Origin: Heligmosomoides polygyrus polygyrus
Taxonomy: Eukaryota; Nematoda; Chromadorea; Rhabditida; Heligmosomidae
Reading direction: 5' to 3'
DNA: 64,000 nt
Assembly: GCA_947396885.1 (NCBI GenBank)
Contig: OX377206.1
Location: forward strand, 7,206,658-7,270,657
Both the position numbers and the translations under genes were made by a program. How positions within the stretch are numbered: position 1 is the stretch's first letter; every line of letters starts with the position of its first letter. This document shows positions 10,712-20,360 of the stretch, one piece after another. Below the pieces are notes generated by a model. It had not been told where the DNA came from and did not search any database. It was given only the letters and a program-made list of their open reading frames with translations.

Positions 10712-10941
10712 GGGCGCGTGGAGTGCAGTCAGAGGAGGCGTCGGCTGTCGCCTGCACCCGATACCAGGTTCCTGGTTTGGATTTCCCGCCCAGGCCAACC
10801 AAGCCTTCCATCCCTCTGGATTCGGTGAACTGGTAGCAGACTTGTCTGCGAAGGCTAGAGCGCTGACTTGTTCATCGGCTGGCCACCGCAAGTCATTGTA
10901 TGACCAAATACGCATTCAACTCGCCTCCACGACATCCCGGA
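10712..10941 (+). repeat. tRNA-derived SINE, 3' truncated
   Basis: Well preserved head GGGCGCGTGGAGTGCAGTC, B-box GGTTCGGATTTCC and body, stopping at CCACGACATCCCGGAAAG before the usual 3' segment and tail. Confidence 0.85.
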
Positions 10942-11327
10942 AAGACTGTTAAACTTGGAAGGTCTTTGTCGAAAACGTCAGTCGGTAACGTTTTATAATG
11001 GTGGATATTTCGGAAGGATGAACTCAAGAACCCTCTAAATTCATTTTTTACATGTTCCTGTAGACGATAAGATTTCCAATTTGAAAGTTTTCGGTAAAAC
11101 TCGTAGAAATTGTACATTTCGGAAGCGACATGCCTGTAGACTAAGCGTAGTAAAACTACAGCTTTCAAATCAAAATTCCATTACTTTTATAGGGATAAAT
11201 GAAACGGGGAGTAGGCCCGAAACTTTCAAATCGAAATTCCAATACTTTTATAGGGATAAATGTAACGAGGAGAACTCATGAACCATCTAAATTCGTTTTT
11301 TACATGTACCTGTAGACGATGACGATG

Positions 11328-11617
11328 ACGTGTAGCGCAGTCAGAGGAGGCGCCGACTGTCGCGTGCACCCGATACCAAGTTCCTGGTTCGGATTTCCCG
11401 CCCAGGCCAACCAAGCCTTCCATCCCTCCGGGGTCGGTGAATTGGTACCAGACTTCTCTGAGAAGGATAGAGCACTGACTTGTTCATCGGCTGGCCACCG
11501 CAAGTCATTGTATGGCCAAATACGCATTCAAATCGACTCCACGACATCCCGTAGAAGTGGAATGCGTGGCGCATCCCAAAAGGGATTGAGTAACGCCGTC
11601 CTTTATCTTTATCCTTT
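11328..11617 (+). repeat. tRNA-derived SINE, reference copy
   Basis: Best + strand copy. The order is: A-box-like TAGCGCAGTCAGAGG; a spacer of about 50 nt; B-box-like GGTTCGGATTTCCCGCC; a body of about 200 bp with a conserved TTGTTCATCGGCTGGCCACC; a segment GTGGCGCATCCCAAAAGGG; and an A/T-rich tail of TTTATCC-type repeats. In the family consensus the head's 5' GGGCGCG can pair with 3' CCCGCCC at 6 of 7 positions, like a tRNA acceptor stem. Upstream, 11010-11060 and 11264-11315 share a short direct repeat. Confidence 0.88.
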
Positions 11618-11666
11618 CTATATTCCTAACCAGATTCCAAGCTCTTTATAATGATGCTGGTCTCAG

Positions 11667-11882
11667 CTTGAAGGGTATATGTCGCGTAGGTGAGCAGCAT
11701 TGGTAGGTGGGAACGCCTAAACCAATAATAACGCACGGAATCGGCATGCCATTCAGAGAGGGCATGTACAGTTGGTACACTGATGGCCTGACATGTGTTA
11801 GACCTGTGCTCTGTTTTGATACTATTGGCTGATACGCTCCCACCTACCAATGCTGCTCACCTACGCGACATGTACCGCTTGA
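11667..11882. mobile_element. Foldback MITE with about 48-bp inverted repeats
   Basis: TATGTCGCGTAGGTGAGCAG with following CATTGGTAGGTGGGA on the left is mirrored by TCCCACCTACCAATG and CTGCTCACCTACGCGACATG on the right. The middle about 100 bp is unique apart from a short CCAATA/TATTGG pair. No reading frame of interest. Confidence 0.8.
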
Positions 11883-12089
11883 AGTTCCGTAGGAGGTCGA
11901 AACCCTTCCCTAGTTAGAAAGATGATCTTTCTTAAGACAGTCACTTTTGTTCGTTTTGTACAATTGCATGCTACTTTGTTGAATTGCAGCCTATATTGTG
12001 TGTGTTTTTTCTAATATAAAATACAAAACATAAGAAAAGGTGAAAATCAAAGAAATGAAGAAGGGTGTAAAATATTAGATTGTTTGAAA

Positions 12090-12298
12090 TTACACACCAT
12101 TTTCAGTTCAAATTCGACATTTTTCAAACCAAATTCAACATTTTTCAGAACAAATTCAATGTTTTCCAAAGCAAATTCAACGTTTCTCAAAAACAATTTC
12201 AACCTTGTTGTACAGGGAGATACCAGAAGAACGTTGAAATTGTTTTGAACAACGTTGAATTTGAATTGGAAAACGTTGAATTTCAGCTGAAAATGGTA
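12090..12298. repeat. Inverted pair of ~20-bp tandem repeats
   Basis: The left half holds about five units like CAAATTCAACATTTTTCA. The right half holds the complementary units (GTTGAATTTGAATTGGAAAA). The outer ends ACACCATTTTCAG and CTGAAAATGGTAT also mirror each other. Transcripts would fold into a long interrupted hairpin. Confidence 0.75.
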
Positions 12299-12442
12299 TA
12301 ATTCATCAGAAAAATGTTAAGTCGCATAATATAAAACATATAAAAAGGTTCCTTAATGTTTGCTTTCTAAAAACGCATCAATGCACAAACAAATATATAA
12401 GAGCAAGTTCTTAGATGGATGTTTAGTTGCGATCAAAACTCT

Positions 12443-12514
12443 TGCGCCAGATGGGACTCGAACCCGAACCTTCTGCTTTCCGGGCGGCGATGCTACGCCT
12501 TACACCACCAACGC
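12443..12514 (-). tRNA. tRNA-like repeat or tRNA pseudogene
   Basis: Minus strand: 72 nt starting GCGTTGGTGGTGTAAGGCG and ending CTGGCGCA, with a perfect B-box GGTTCGAGTCC. The acceptor stem pairs only with three G-T wobbles, the T-stem is imperfect and the anticodon loop lacks the invariant U33. The 5' flank (CAAACAGCG) and 3' flank (AAGAGTTTTGAT) are shared with 17397-17467. I read it as a dispersed tRNA-derived repeat, not a working gene. Confidence 0.45.
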
Positions 12515-12563
12515 TGTTTGACGAACCGAACATCCACGACATCTTCCTATATAAGAGCAATGA

Positions 12564-12842
12564 AATACAGCTGACAGAGAACAAGGAGGCTGTCTGAAAC
12601 GGACCCTAAAAGTTTCCCCTTCTTCAGCCATCTGGACTGGCCTACGAGAGCTTATATTTGACATCCAGGACGGAGGGCTGAACATGCATGGGCGGAACAG
12701 GCTGAGAGCTATGGAGGAGCTGAACATAGTGAAACACAGTGATAGCAAGGCAGAGTTTGAAGAGGAAATTGCAGCTGCTGCTGATGTCGGCCGGCTAGAT
12801 GGAGATCCTTCACATAACTCTTCGGAGAAACCGTGTATTTAA
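12564..12842 (+). other. Exon-like open frame, unidentified
   Basis: 93 open codons ending at TAA (12840-12842), with no ATG before 12679. From about 12630 it reads IWTGLRELIFDIQDGGLN and then MHGRNRLRAMEELNIVKH. A possible acceptor CCCCTTCTTCAG precedes the better-looking part. The composition is protein-like but I recognise no family. It could be a stranded exon, a repeat or chance. Confidence 0.2.
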
Positions 12843-13504
12843 GAACACACTAGATGTGGGAGACCCTTTCATCAACACCTTCGAAACTCGCACCATATTC
12901 AATTTCGCGCTATTTTTGGAGCAACATGTGTGGAACATGAGAATGGGAATGTTTCAGCAGCTGACATCTACCCGTGATACAACGAGCACCTTGATTAGCC
13001 TCAGGTCACAGTAGTCGACAGGTGATTTCGTGGCAAAGTTGCAAACACAGCAATTGATTCGCTCCAGTGGAGCACGACCCACGTCGAAGTGTGAGACGAA
13101 GCTGATCGGCCTGAGATACTCCGAAATGAGTCAAGCTTAACCGTAAGGGCAGTGATGTGAGCGGCAATGAAATTCGTTAACGAGGAAGACCGTCGTCGAG
13201 GCATCTATTCGTGATGTTTTCACGGTGTTGATTGCGTTTTCGGCAAGCATAGAATTAAAAACCGCCTCCACAAGAATTGTCTTATTCTATTAGGCTGTCG
13301 CAAAATTAATCTCCGTTTCGAGCTATGTCTAAACAAATAAGATTTTTAAGTAATGCCGTCTCAGGAAATGCCACGCACACCGTTCGGTAGGTTTTTTCCT
13401 GCTCTTTCAAGAAACATACGTGTGTCACTCTAAATTTCTAACCGACCTTTTCCAGGGCTCCGTAAATTCATGAGCCGACGCGACTATCGAGTCATTTTGC
13501 TCTA

Positions 13505-13803
13505 AAGGATAAAGGGATAAAGGACGGCATTACTCAATCCTTTTTGGGATGCGCCAGCGCATTCTACTTCTACGGGATGTCGTGGAGGCGATATGAATGC
13601 GTATTTGGCCATACAATGACTTGCGGTGGCCAGCCGATGAACAAGTCAGCGCTTTATCCTTCCTCGACACGTCTGGTACCAATTCACTGACCCCGAAGGG
13701 ATGGAAAGCTTGGTTGGCCTGGGCGGGAAATCCGAACCAGGAACCTGGTATCGGGTGCACGCGACAGTCGGTGCCTCCTCCGACTGCGCTACACGCGCCC
13801 CCC
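13505..13803 (-). repeat. tRNA-derived SINE inside mariner 2
   Basis: Full-length minus-strand copy with tail AAAGGATAAAGGGATAAAGG at its low-coordinate end and head ending CTACACGCGCCC. It is younger than the mariner it interrupts. Confidence 0.9.
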
Positions 13804-13894
13804 CCCCTCATGCTTTACAAACTTAAACTGGGACATTCTGGCATCCCGTAACCTTAGCAGTACATTAGGAACGGACTGTCCTTGCGAACAAACG

Positions 13895-14600
13895 GTGAGG
13901 TTCTGCTTCGAAAAGTTCGCTTCTGACGATTTTCATCTCGAAGAAAACCCGGGTTGTGGGTGCAGATTGTCGCTTGACGATGAAGTTTCGAGGAGAGCCG
14001 TCGAAGCAAATCTGGAGACGAATACACATACGTTAGCAAAGGACCTTGGCGTACGTCACGGTAAAGTAGCAAGACATTTGGCGAGAATCGTCAAGGTGAA
14101 GAAGACGTCGAAGTGGTGCCTCATGAGCTGACCCATGAGCAGCGTCAAATGGGCCCTTTACGATAGCAAGAAGCTAGGATTTGTTCGGGTAGATAAGGAT
14201 GCTCAGGTCAGGCAGTCACATCATAGTTATACGGCTGAGATTTATACCAAATCTATGAGAAGTTGCAAAAATTGTGGCCGGCTGTGGTGAATACAGAAGG
14301 GCTGCTCCTATTGCAGGACAACGCAAAGCCACACACCCCACAAATCACTCAGCGAAAATTGACCTATTTAGGTAGCGAAGTTCTCCCTCACCCACCATAT
14401 TCTACCGACCTTTCCCTCCCTGACCTTCAATTTTTCCGAGCTCTCGATTGTCATTTGCGTCAGAAACAATTCACTAATTTGGTCGATGCAGAAGGTACCC
14501 TTTTTGATTTCATTAGTTCCTGTGATCTCAGTTTTTATTGAAAAGGATGAGGTTCATTACCAGTTCGTTGGCGAAAATGCCCAGATCCCGGTGAATTTTA
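13895..14600 (+). pseudogene. Mariner transposase pseudogene
   Basis: The N-terminal DNA-binding part is readable from about 13898 (FCFEKFASDDFHLEENPGCG, then LDDEVSRRAVEANLE and KDLGVRHGKVARHL). A frameshift and probable deletion follow around 14130-14250. The catalytic part then appears at 14263-14541 with LLLQDNAKPHTPQIT and LPHPPYSTDLSLPDLQFF. The SPD...D signature is altered. Non-functional. Confidence 0.88.
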
Positions 14601-14688
14601 ATACGATTAACAAAGTAGTGTTTAAGCTGAGTTATAGCAGTTTGAAGGAAGCGGTCCGTTTTGACGATTAATTTTGCGACAGCCTAAT

Positions 14689-14994
14689 AAAGGATAAAGG
14701 ATAAAGGACGGCGTTATTCTATCCTCCTTGGGATGCGCCACGCATTCTACTTCTACGGGATGTAGTGGAGTCGATTTAAATGCGTATTAATTGCGTGTTT
14801 GGCCATACAATGATTTGCGGTGCCCAGCCGATGAACAATTCAGCGCTTTATCCTTCCCAGACAAGCCTGGTACCAGTTCGCCGACCCCGGAGGGATGGAA
14901 GGCTTGGTTGGGCTGGGCGGGAAATCCGAACCAGGAACCTGGTATCGGGTGCAGGCGACAGCCGGCGCCTCCTCCGACTGCGCTCCACGCGCCC
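14689..14994 (-). repeat. tRNA-derived SINE with 13-bp target duplication
   Basis: Full-length minus-strand copy with three tail units (AAAGGATAAAGGATAAAGG). GCGACAGCCTAAT occurs at 14676-14688 and again at 14995-15007, immediately outside the element. The first is the end of mariner 2, so the second is a duplicated piece of mariner terminus created by this insertion. Confidence 0.95.
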
Positions 14995-15068
14995 GCGACA
15001 GCCTAATGTTTAGAAAAAACCAATCAAAGCGTTCCAATGCATTTGTTGTAATTGGCCTTTAGTTTGTC

Positions 15069-15121
15069 GAGTGGCGTATCCTAAAGGGATTACATAACGC
15101 CGTCCTTTATCCTTTTATCCT
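15069..15121 (+). repeat. SINE 3' end fragment
   Basis: Only GTGGCGTATCCTAAAGGGAT through the tail CCTTTATCCTTTTATCCTT remains. Confidence 0.75.
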
Positions 15122-15744
15122 TAATAGAATCGAAAATTGCTGGTTTCTTGCGCTTTAAAATAGGCTTTAGCCCAGTATTTTCAACGAACAGAAAGTCTTC
15201 AGATGCAAGACGCACGAATACATTCATAGGATAGTTTTATGTACTGCTGAAGATAGGACGCAAAATTTCAGAAGGACAGAAGCCGAAGGGGATGACGTCG
15301 CCTCTGATCCTACAGAATACTAGACTCCCAGTCTTAATACGTCTCCCACTCCTATTCAGAAAATGCTACCCGCAAGCTGGGCAGCTATGTAGAGAGAGAG
15401 CGGATAATGATGTTCAACAGAGCAGTTTATCTGCTGAAGTCGTCGTCGAATCAGCTGAGCCGTTGACTAATGCCGTGTACGGGTAGTAATGCTCCGTTAT
15501 TCAATGCGGTCATAAACTCTCAATTCATAATCTAAAGCCGTCCGCGCCACGGCCGACGTCAGAAAATCGCAACCGGCAATAAAACGGAAACGCCTCAGCA
15601 CCTGAACTGAATGAATCGTCACCGGGGCCTTGAGCACTTCGAGTATCTATGACGTTGGTCCAAAAATAAGCTCAAATCGGATTTTTGCTCTCCTATGATT
15701 GACAGCCTAAGTAGAGCAAAGATCCTAAATCTGCCTAGAAAGAG
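15122..15744. other. No gene recognised
   Basis: Unique sequence with short open frames lacking recognisable domains. Confidence 0.5.
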
Positions 15745-16005
15745 GGGTATTCTATACCAGTACAAACTATACTCATGCTCTGCTCAAAAATTTCGGATGT
15801 TCGAATTATTTCGAATAATTCGATATTTTTCGAGTATTCGAAATTCAATATATTCGAAAAACGCAATTTTTTAAACACTTGAATTCGAAAACACTCAAAA
15901 AGCGCGATTTTTCGATTATTCAAATTCGAATATTCAAATTCGAATGAAACCAATTCGAATATCTATTCGAATGAGTCATTCGAGCATAAATATAGTACAC
16001 GCCAA
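15745..16005. repeat. TTCGAA-rich repeat, copy 2
   Basis: Dense ATTCGAATAATTCGA-type motifs. It ends with CTATTCGAATGAGTCATTCG and AGCATAAATATAGT, nearly the same terminus as the copies at 19485 and 23165, so the family has a defined right end. Confidence 0.75.
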
Positions 16006-16244
16006 ATTACTCATCTTCATATTCAAACGTTTCTCATACGTGGTTTCAAAAACGTTTCAGAAGTTTACTTGTCCGTTATTATCTAGTTTCACAGCGTATT
16101 CTTTCGGTTGAATTCTACCCAAAAGCATGTTCCAAGAACATGAAATGGGCCACTCTGCGACGGTTCTGAAGACAGCAATGTTTTCTGTTTATTGCACTTT
16201 GTTTTGTTTATATTTTCAAGTTGTTAAGCTACAGCACGCTGTTA

Positions 16245-16546
16245 TAAAGGATAAGGATAAGGATAAAGGGCGGCGTTACTCAATCGCTTCTGGGATGCGC
16301 CAGCGCATTCTACTTCTACGGGATGTCGTGGAGGCGATATGGATGCGTATTTGGCCTTACAATGACTTGCGGTGGCCAGCTGATGAACAAGTCAGCGCTT
16401 TATCCTTCCCAGACAAGTCTGGTATCAACTCACCGACCTCGGAGGGATGGAAGGTTTGGTTGGCCTGGGCGGGAAATTCGAACCAGGAATCTGGTATCGG
16501 ATGAACGCGGCAGTCGCGCCTCCTCCGACTGAGCTACACGCGCCCC
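16245..16546 (-). repeat. tRNA-derived SINE
   Basis: Minus-strand full-length copy with tail AAAGGATAAGGATAAAGGG and head ending CTACACGCGCCCC. The flanks CACGCTGTTATA and CACGCATTTATA may be a worn target duplication. Confidence 0.88.
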
Positions 16547-16762
16547 TACTGCCACGCATTTATAGGGATATAAAATTTGCCCACCTTTTAATAACCATTA
16601 TTGTGGTATAAATGTGCGAGGATGGTCCAGATTGAAGTTATGCTTTTAGCCATGTCAGACAAGTGTTTATCTCCTTCTAGGCTGTCGAATTCGTAACTAA
16701 TTTCACTCGAGACAAAAGCAGTGACTTAGATGGCCACCATAACGCGCTGTATTGCTTGATTC

Positions 16763-16843
16763 AAATCACTCCCGTAGAAATGGAATGCGTGGCGCAGTCT
16801 ACGAAGGTATCGTTTAACGCCAGCACTTATCCTTTACTATTTA
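16763..16843 (+). repeat. SINE 3' end fragment
   Basis: Contains GTAGAAATGGAATGCGTGGC and CGCCAGCACTTATCCTTT only. Confidence 0.65.
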
Positions 16844-16882
16844 AGTTGCCAACGACGCTTGTTGCTTAGATAACAAATTGAA

Positions 16883-17165
16883 AAAGGATAAAGGTCCTTG
16901 TTAGCCAATCTTTTTGTGGGATGCGCCACACATTCCACTTCTTCGAATAGTCATGGAACTAATTAAAATGCGATGTGGCATATGCAATGACCAACGGAGG
17001 TCAGACGATCGAAATGCCAGTGTTTTATTTTTTTCCGGGTAAATCTGGCACCAATTCAGTAACCACAGAATCTGGAAGACGTAGGCCGGAAATCGAACCA
17101 GAAACCTCCTCCATTCAAGGGATGCACTCGACAGTCAGTGCCCTATCTAACTGCGCTACCACATT
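16883..17165 (-). repeat. tRNA-derived SINE, old copy
   Basis: Minus-strand copy with tail AAAGGATAAAGG, GGGATGCGCCACACATTCCA and head ending CTGCGCTACCA. The body is much diverged. Confidence 0.75.
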
Positions 17166-17396
17166 TACACATAGTTACTGTGAAACCTTAGGAGAGAACC
17201 AAGATATGGTTAGATATCCAAATTTCGAACACTAGCAAATCACGTTCACCCTTGAAACCCGTAGAATACTCAGCCGTCGGAAGGCAATTGACAGTTTCTT
17301 GAAAAGATTTGTTTTTATTTACTTAAGGCCATCATGTATCACGGGTGGGTGCTGCCAGACCTCGAGGATGTCGCGGATGTTACATGCGGTCAAACA

Positions 17397-17467
17397 GCGA
17401 CGGTGGTGTAAGAGGAATATCGCTACCCGGAAAACAGAAGATGCTGGTTCGAGTCCCGCCCGGCGCA
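17397..17467 (+). tRNA. tRNA-like repeat or tRNA pseudogene
   Basis: 71 nt starting GCGACGGTGGTGTAAG and ending CGGCGCA. The acceptor stem pairs at 6 of 7 positions and the T-arm GCTGG-TTCGAGT-CCCGC at 4 of 5. The D-arm region has an A-box-like TGGTGTAAG. The anticodon arm does not pair well and U33 is absent. Flanking sequence is shared with 12443-12514 on both sides, which favours a tRNA-derived repeat. Confidence 0.45.
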
Positions 17468-17559
17468 AGAGTTTTGATAGCAACAAAACATCATGTAGCA
17501 ACTGTCATGTTTGTCAAGCAACCTTCTTAAAGGATTTCTTTATTACACTTACAAGGGAC

Positions 17560-18632
17560 GGGTCTGAAGCGTATGTCTGAACGGGGGGAGCGAGTCATAT
17601 AGGGGGAATCCTCACCCCTCAATGGTATGAAAATGTGTTTATTTTTTGCGAAGTCGTTAAACCCAAGGAGTAGGGGGTCACAATGGGATACGGCACAGCG
17701 CGCGTTTGTGGATCTTGTACGCTCGCGATGCCTCTGCAGCCAATGGCTGCGAGCGCAGGTGGGTAGAGGTTTGACTCACGTGAGAGGGGTCGGGGGTTTG
17801 GTTGCTCTGCACTGACGCATTTTTGCATTACAACTGATTGGTTGAGATTTGGGGGATTCTGACGTCTATACCATTTTCAGACGTTTTCTGCGCATTTTTC
17901 GCTGTGGATCTTGCGGATCCCAATCTTCTTCTTCTTCTTCTTCTTCCACCACTTCCAGCTGTTCGTCTTCGTCAACTTCAAGTTGACGTGCTTCGAAGTC
18001 CTTTAGTATGCTGGCCGTCCGTTCGGCCAGCTTGACTTCTTCCCTCGAAGGTTCCTTGTCTAAAGGTGGGCCACACTTCAGCGTGAGCAGGTGGATCACC
18101 ACTCGAGCATCGGCGGACATTGTTGGTTTAGGTTTTAGAAAGCCTCCAGAGACCTCTGATTTCCAGGTGACAGACAGAGATGAGGGAAAGAGGGTATTGT
18201 GCCCAGTGCTGCTTCATGCACTTTGCACCTGTGTATCACTGGTGTTGAACCTTTATACATCACCATGTTGAATACCACAGCGTACAGCTGGAAAATGCGC
18301 AGAAAACGACTGAAAATGGTATAGACGTCAGAATCCCTCAAATCTCAACCAATCAGTTGAAATGCAAAAATGCAGCAGCGCAGAGGAACCAAACCTCGAC
18401 CTCTCTCACGTGAGTCAAACCTCTACCCACCTGCGCTCCCAGCCACCGGCCAGAGGCATCGCGGGCGTATAAGACCCACAAACGCGTGCTGCGCCGTATC
18501 CCAGTGTGACCCCCTACTCCTTGGCTTTACCGGCTTGGCAAAAAATAAACACATTTTCATACCATTGAGGGGTGAGAATTCCCCCTATATGATTCGCTCC
18601 CCCCCCCCCGTTCAGAAATGCGCTTCAGACCC
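17560..18632. mobile_element. Foldback element with about 345-bp inverted arms
   Basis: The left arm (17560-17906) and right arm (about 18286-18632) are inverted copies. GGGTCTGAAGCG opens the left and CGCTTCAGACCC closes the right. Matching inner landmarks include AATGGTATGAAAATGTG, GACTCACGTGAGAG and GACGTCTATACCATTTTCAG. About 380 bp lie between. No known transposase is encoded. Superfamily unknown. Confidence 0.85.
17866..18120 (-). CDS. Acidic protein encoded in the foldback element, unknown function
   Basis: An 84-aa minus-strand frame starting MSADARVVIHLLTLKCGPPL at 18120. A charged middle is followed by a run of seven Glu (from a CTTCTT repeat) and a basic end RKMRRKRLKMV. It starts in the unique centre and runs into the left arm. 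I recognise no family. It may be the element's own small protein, a captured host exon, or chance. Confidence 0.3.
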   Translation of the reverse strand: MSADARVVIHLLTLKCGPPLDKEPSREEVKLAERTASILKDFEARQLEVDEDEQLEVVEEEEEEEDWDPQDPQRKMRRKRLKMV

Positions 18633-19484
18633 TTCGTTTGTTAGAAAAAATAGAACAGTACCTAAAAAATAACCTTTATCTCGTAAATTCTCTAAGCCGA
18701 CGCTTGAAAACTGGAGTAATGTGCTGGTTATGATGGCTCACACGAGAAAGCAGAGGAGGAGATCGTAGGAGACGAACCACATCTACTGGTTCTGCATTGC
18801 AGTACGGGTCAACTTTTTTCCACCGAACGATGCCAGTTTCGCGAGCCGATTAACGTTTTCGAAAGTTTGGCGTCTGTTTGTTTGCAACAATCGTCACGTT
18901 TTTCCAGCCAATGACGACTCTCTGAATATATGGCGTCATTTTCGCCACGAATTGCACGTTCTTTATTTTCAATTAAACGTTCGACCGCTCTTTAGTCGAC
19001 ATCAAAATACGTCTGCCAGAGACAGAACCATTCAAAAATTAAGAGATTTTAATCAACAAACAAATCATATAAGCAATGACGAAAATCTTGGCAGTTTGCT
19101 TAAACTCCTTGTTTTCGAATGCGCCATGTAGTCTACTTTCACAGGATATCGACTGCGAATTTGACCTGTACAAGGATTATAAGCTATTCTAAACTAACAC
19201 ATGACCTGTAAAAGTTCACCGGAGTTCAATCTACTGCCAGCGAAAAACGGATGTCGGTTGTGCACTCGTTAATAAGTTGCCATCTTCTAAGCGTTTTCGT
19301 GATTTTTTCTTCAGTACTATTATAGTTCCTTCGGGAAGCTGGAAAAAGTAATGTCCATAGTAAGTTTGAGGTATAAGGAACGAGATTTGTTTGCAAAGAA
19401 AGAGACGCTCAGTGAGGTTTCATGCTGATCAAATGCAATTTTATTCCACCCGCCCGCATAAGGGAGCGTTTATTGTGCTCTCGA
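18633..19484. other. No gene recognised
   Basis: Unique sequence. CGTAAATTCTCTAAGCCGAC near 18679 resembles CGTAAATTCATGAGCCGACG near 13461 within mariner 2, so a little of it may be old mariner. Confidence 0.45.
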
Positions 19485-19715
19485 AATTTTTCGAATATTC
19501 GAATGCCTTTTCGATTGCTCGCAAATTTCTAAAATTCGAATTCAAATACAGTCGAAAGGCATGATTTTTTGAACATTCGAAAATTTCGATGATTTATTGA
19601 ATATTCGAATTCGAGTACATTCGAAAAACGCGATCTTTCAAATAATTGAACTCGAGTACTCAAATTCGAACGAAAATCATTCGAGTACCTATTCGAATCG
19701 GTCACTCGAGCGGAA
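19485..19715. repeat. TTCGAA-rich repeat, copy 3
   Basis: Same texture and terminus as copies 2 and 4, ending CCTATTCGAATCGGTCACTC then GAGCGGAACTATAGTG. Confidence 0.75.
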
Positions 19716-19717
19716 CT

Positions 19718-19850
19718 ATAGTGTGTACGCAACGCGCGAAGCAATGCAATGACAAGCTCCGATATCGACCGCGTGACGCGATAAATCGATATGGGAGCTT
19801 ATCATTATACCGCGTCGCTTGTCGCGTGCACACTAAACGATCCGTAACTA
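19718..19850. mobile_element. MITE-like palindrome, left end worn
   Basis: The right end CGTGCACACTAAACGATCCG followed by TAA matches the GGGGTCGTTTAGTG MITE family. The left TATAGTGTGTACGCAACGCG is its mirror without the terminal bases. The core AAGCTCCGATATCGACCG mirrors CGATATGGGAGCTT, differing from sister copies. Confidence 0.6.
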
Positions 19851-20069
19851 ACCTAAACGCTAACCTAAACGCTGCATGATCTAGTTTAATTCTACCTGCT
19901 ACTATCTTGTGTACCGTGCACACATGACAGAGGTCTATACTTGTACTGTACTTAGGTCTCTCCTTAGGTGTGTGTGTGTCTCACAAACCTGTGAGAGTCT
20001 GTAAAACGTGTCCAACCTGTGAAGGTGATCGGCAACAGATAACCTGTCAACGTAACATTAACGTGCAAA

Positions 20070-20360
20070 CGCTGGAAACGGATGAGAATGGAAGGCAATG
20101 GCCTGATTCGACGAAAGGATGGGTGATTTAAAGGCCAATATCGATTATTATTATCGATCGCTCGGTGGGCGCTATCGGTTTTCGCCGAGATTTGACCGAA
20201 TGGGATGTGAGTATGCTGACCGATGGATGGACTTCACTTCATGTGGAAGTAATTGGTCAGACGACTAATATCGATCGATATTATCGATTTCCCAACCCGA
20301 GTTACTGGATTTCGCCTAAATGTGACCGATTGGGTGGAATATGATGGCTGATAAGCGGAC
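20070..20360. repeat. ATCGAT-rich repeat
   Basis: Two loosely repeated units with GATATTATCGAT cores and GATTTGACCGAATGGG / AATGTGACCGATTGGG. Related by these phrases to the minisatellites at 58865 and 60770. Confidence 0.5.

Larger units (their letters stand above)
13293..14684 (+). mobile_element. Mariner element 2 with an internal SINE
   Basis: Inverted repeats GGCTGTCGCAAAATTAATC and GATTAATTTTGCGACAGCC are flanked by TA at 13291-13292 and 14685-14686. The SINE at 13505-13803 lies inside. A second SINE struck the right terminal repeat itself (see 14676-15007). About 1.09 kb without the internal SINE. Confidence 0.92.

Noticed and set aside
12443..12514. Functional tRNA gene
   Set aside because: There is no U33, stems are weak and flanks are shared with other copies. 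Kept as a tRNA-like repeat.
13530..13851. Recurring frames such as MRIWPYNDLRWPADEQVSALS
   Set aside because: They recur at every SINE copy on both strands and are translations of the SINE body, not genes.
18008..18271. 87-codon + strand frame in the foldback element
   Set aside because: It overlaps the better minus-strand frame and lacks recognisable features.
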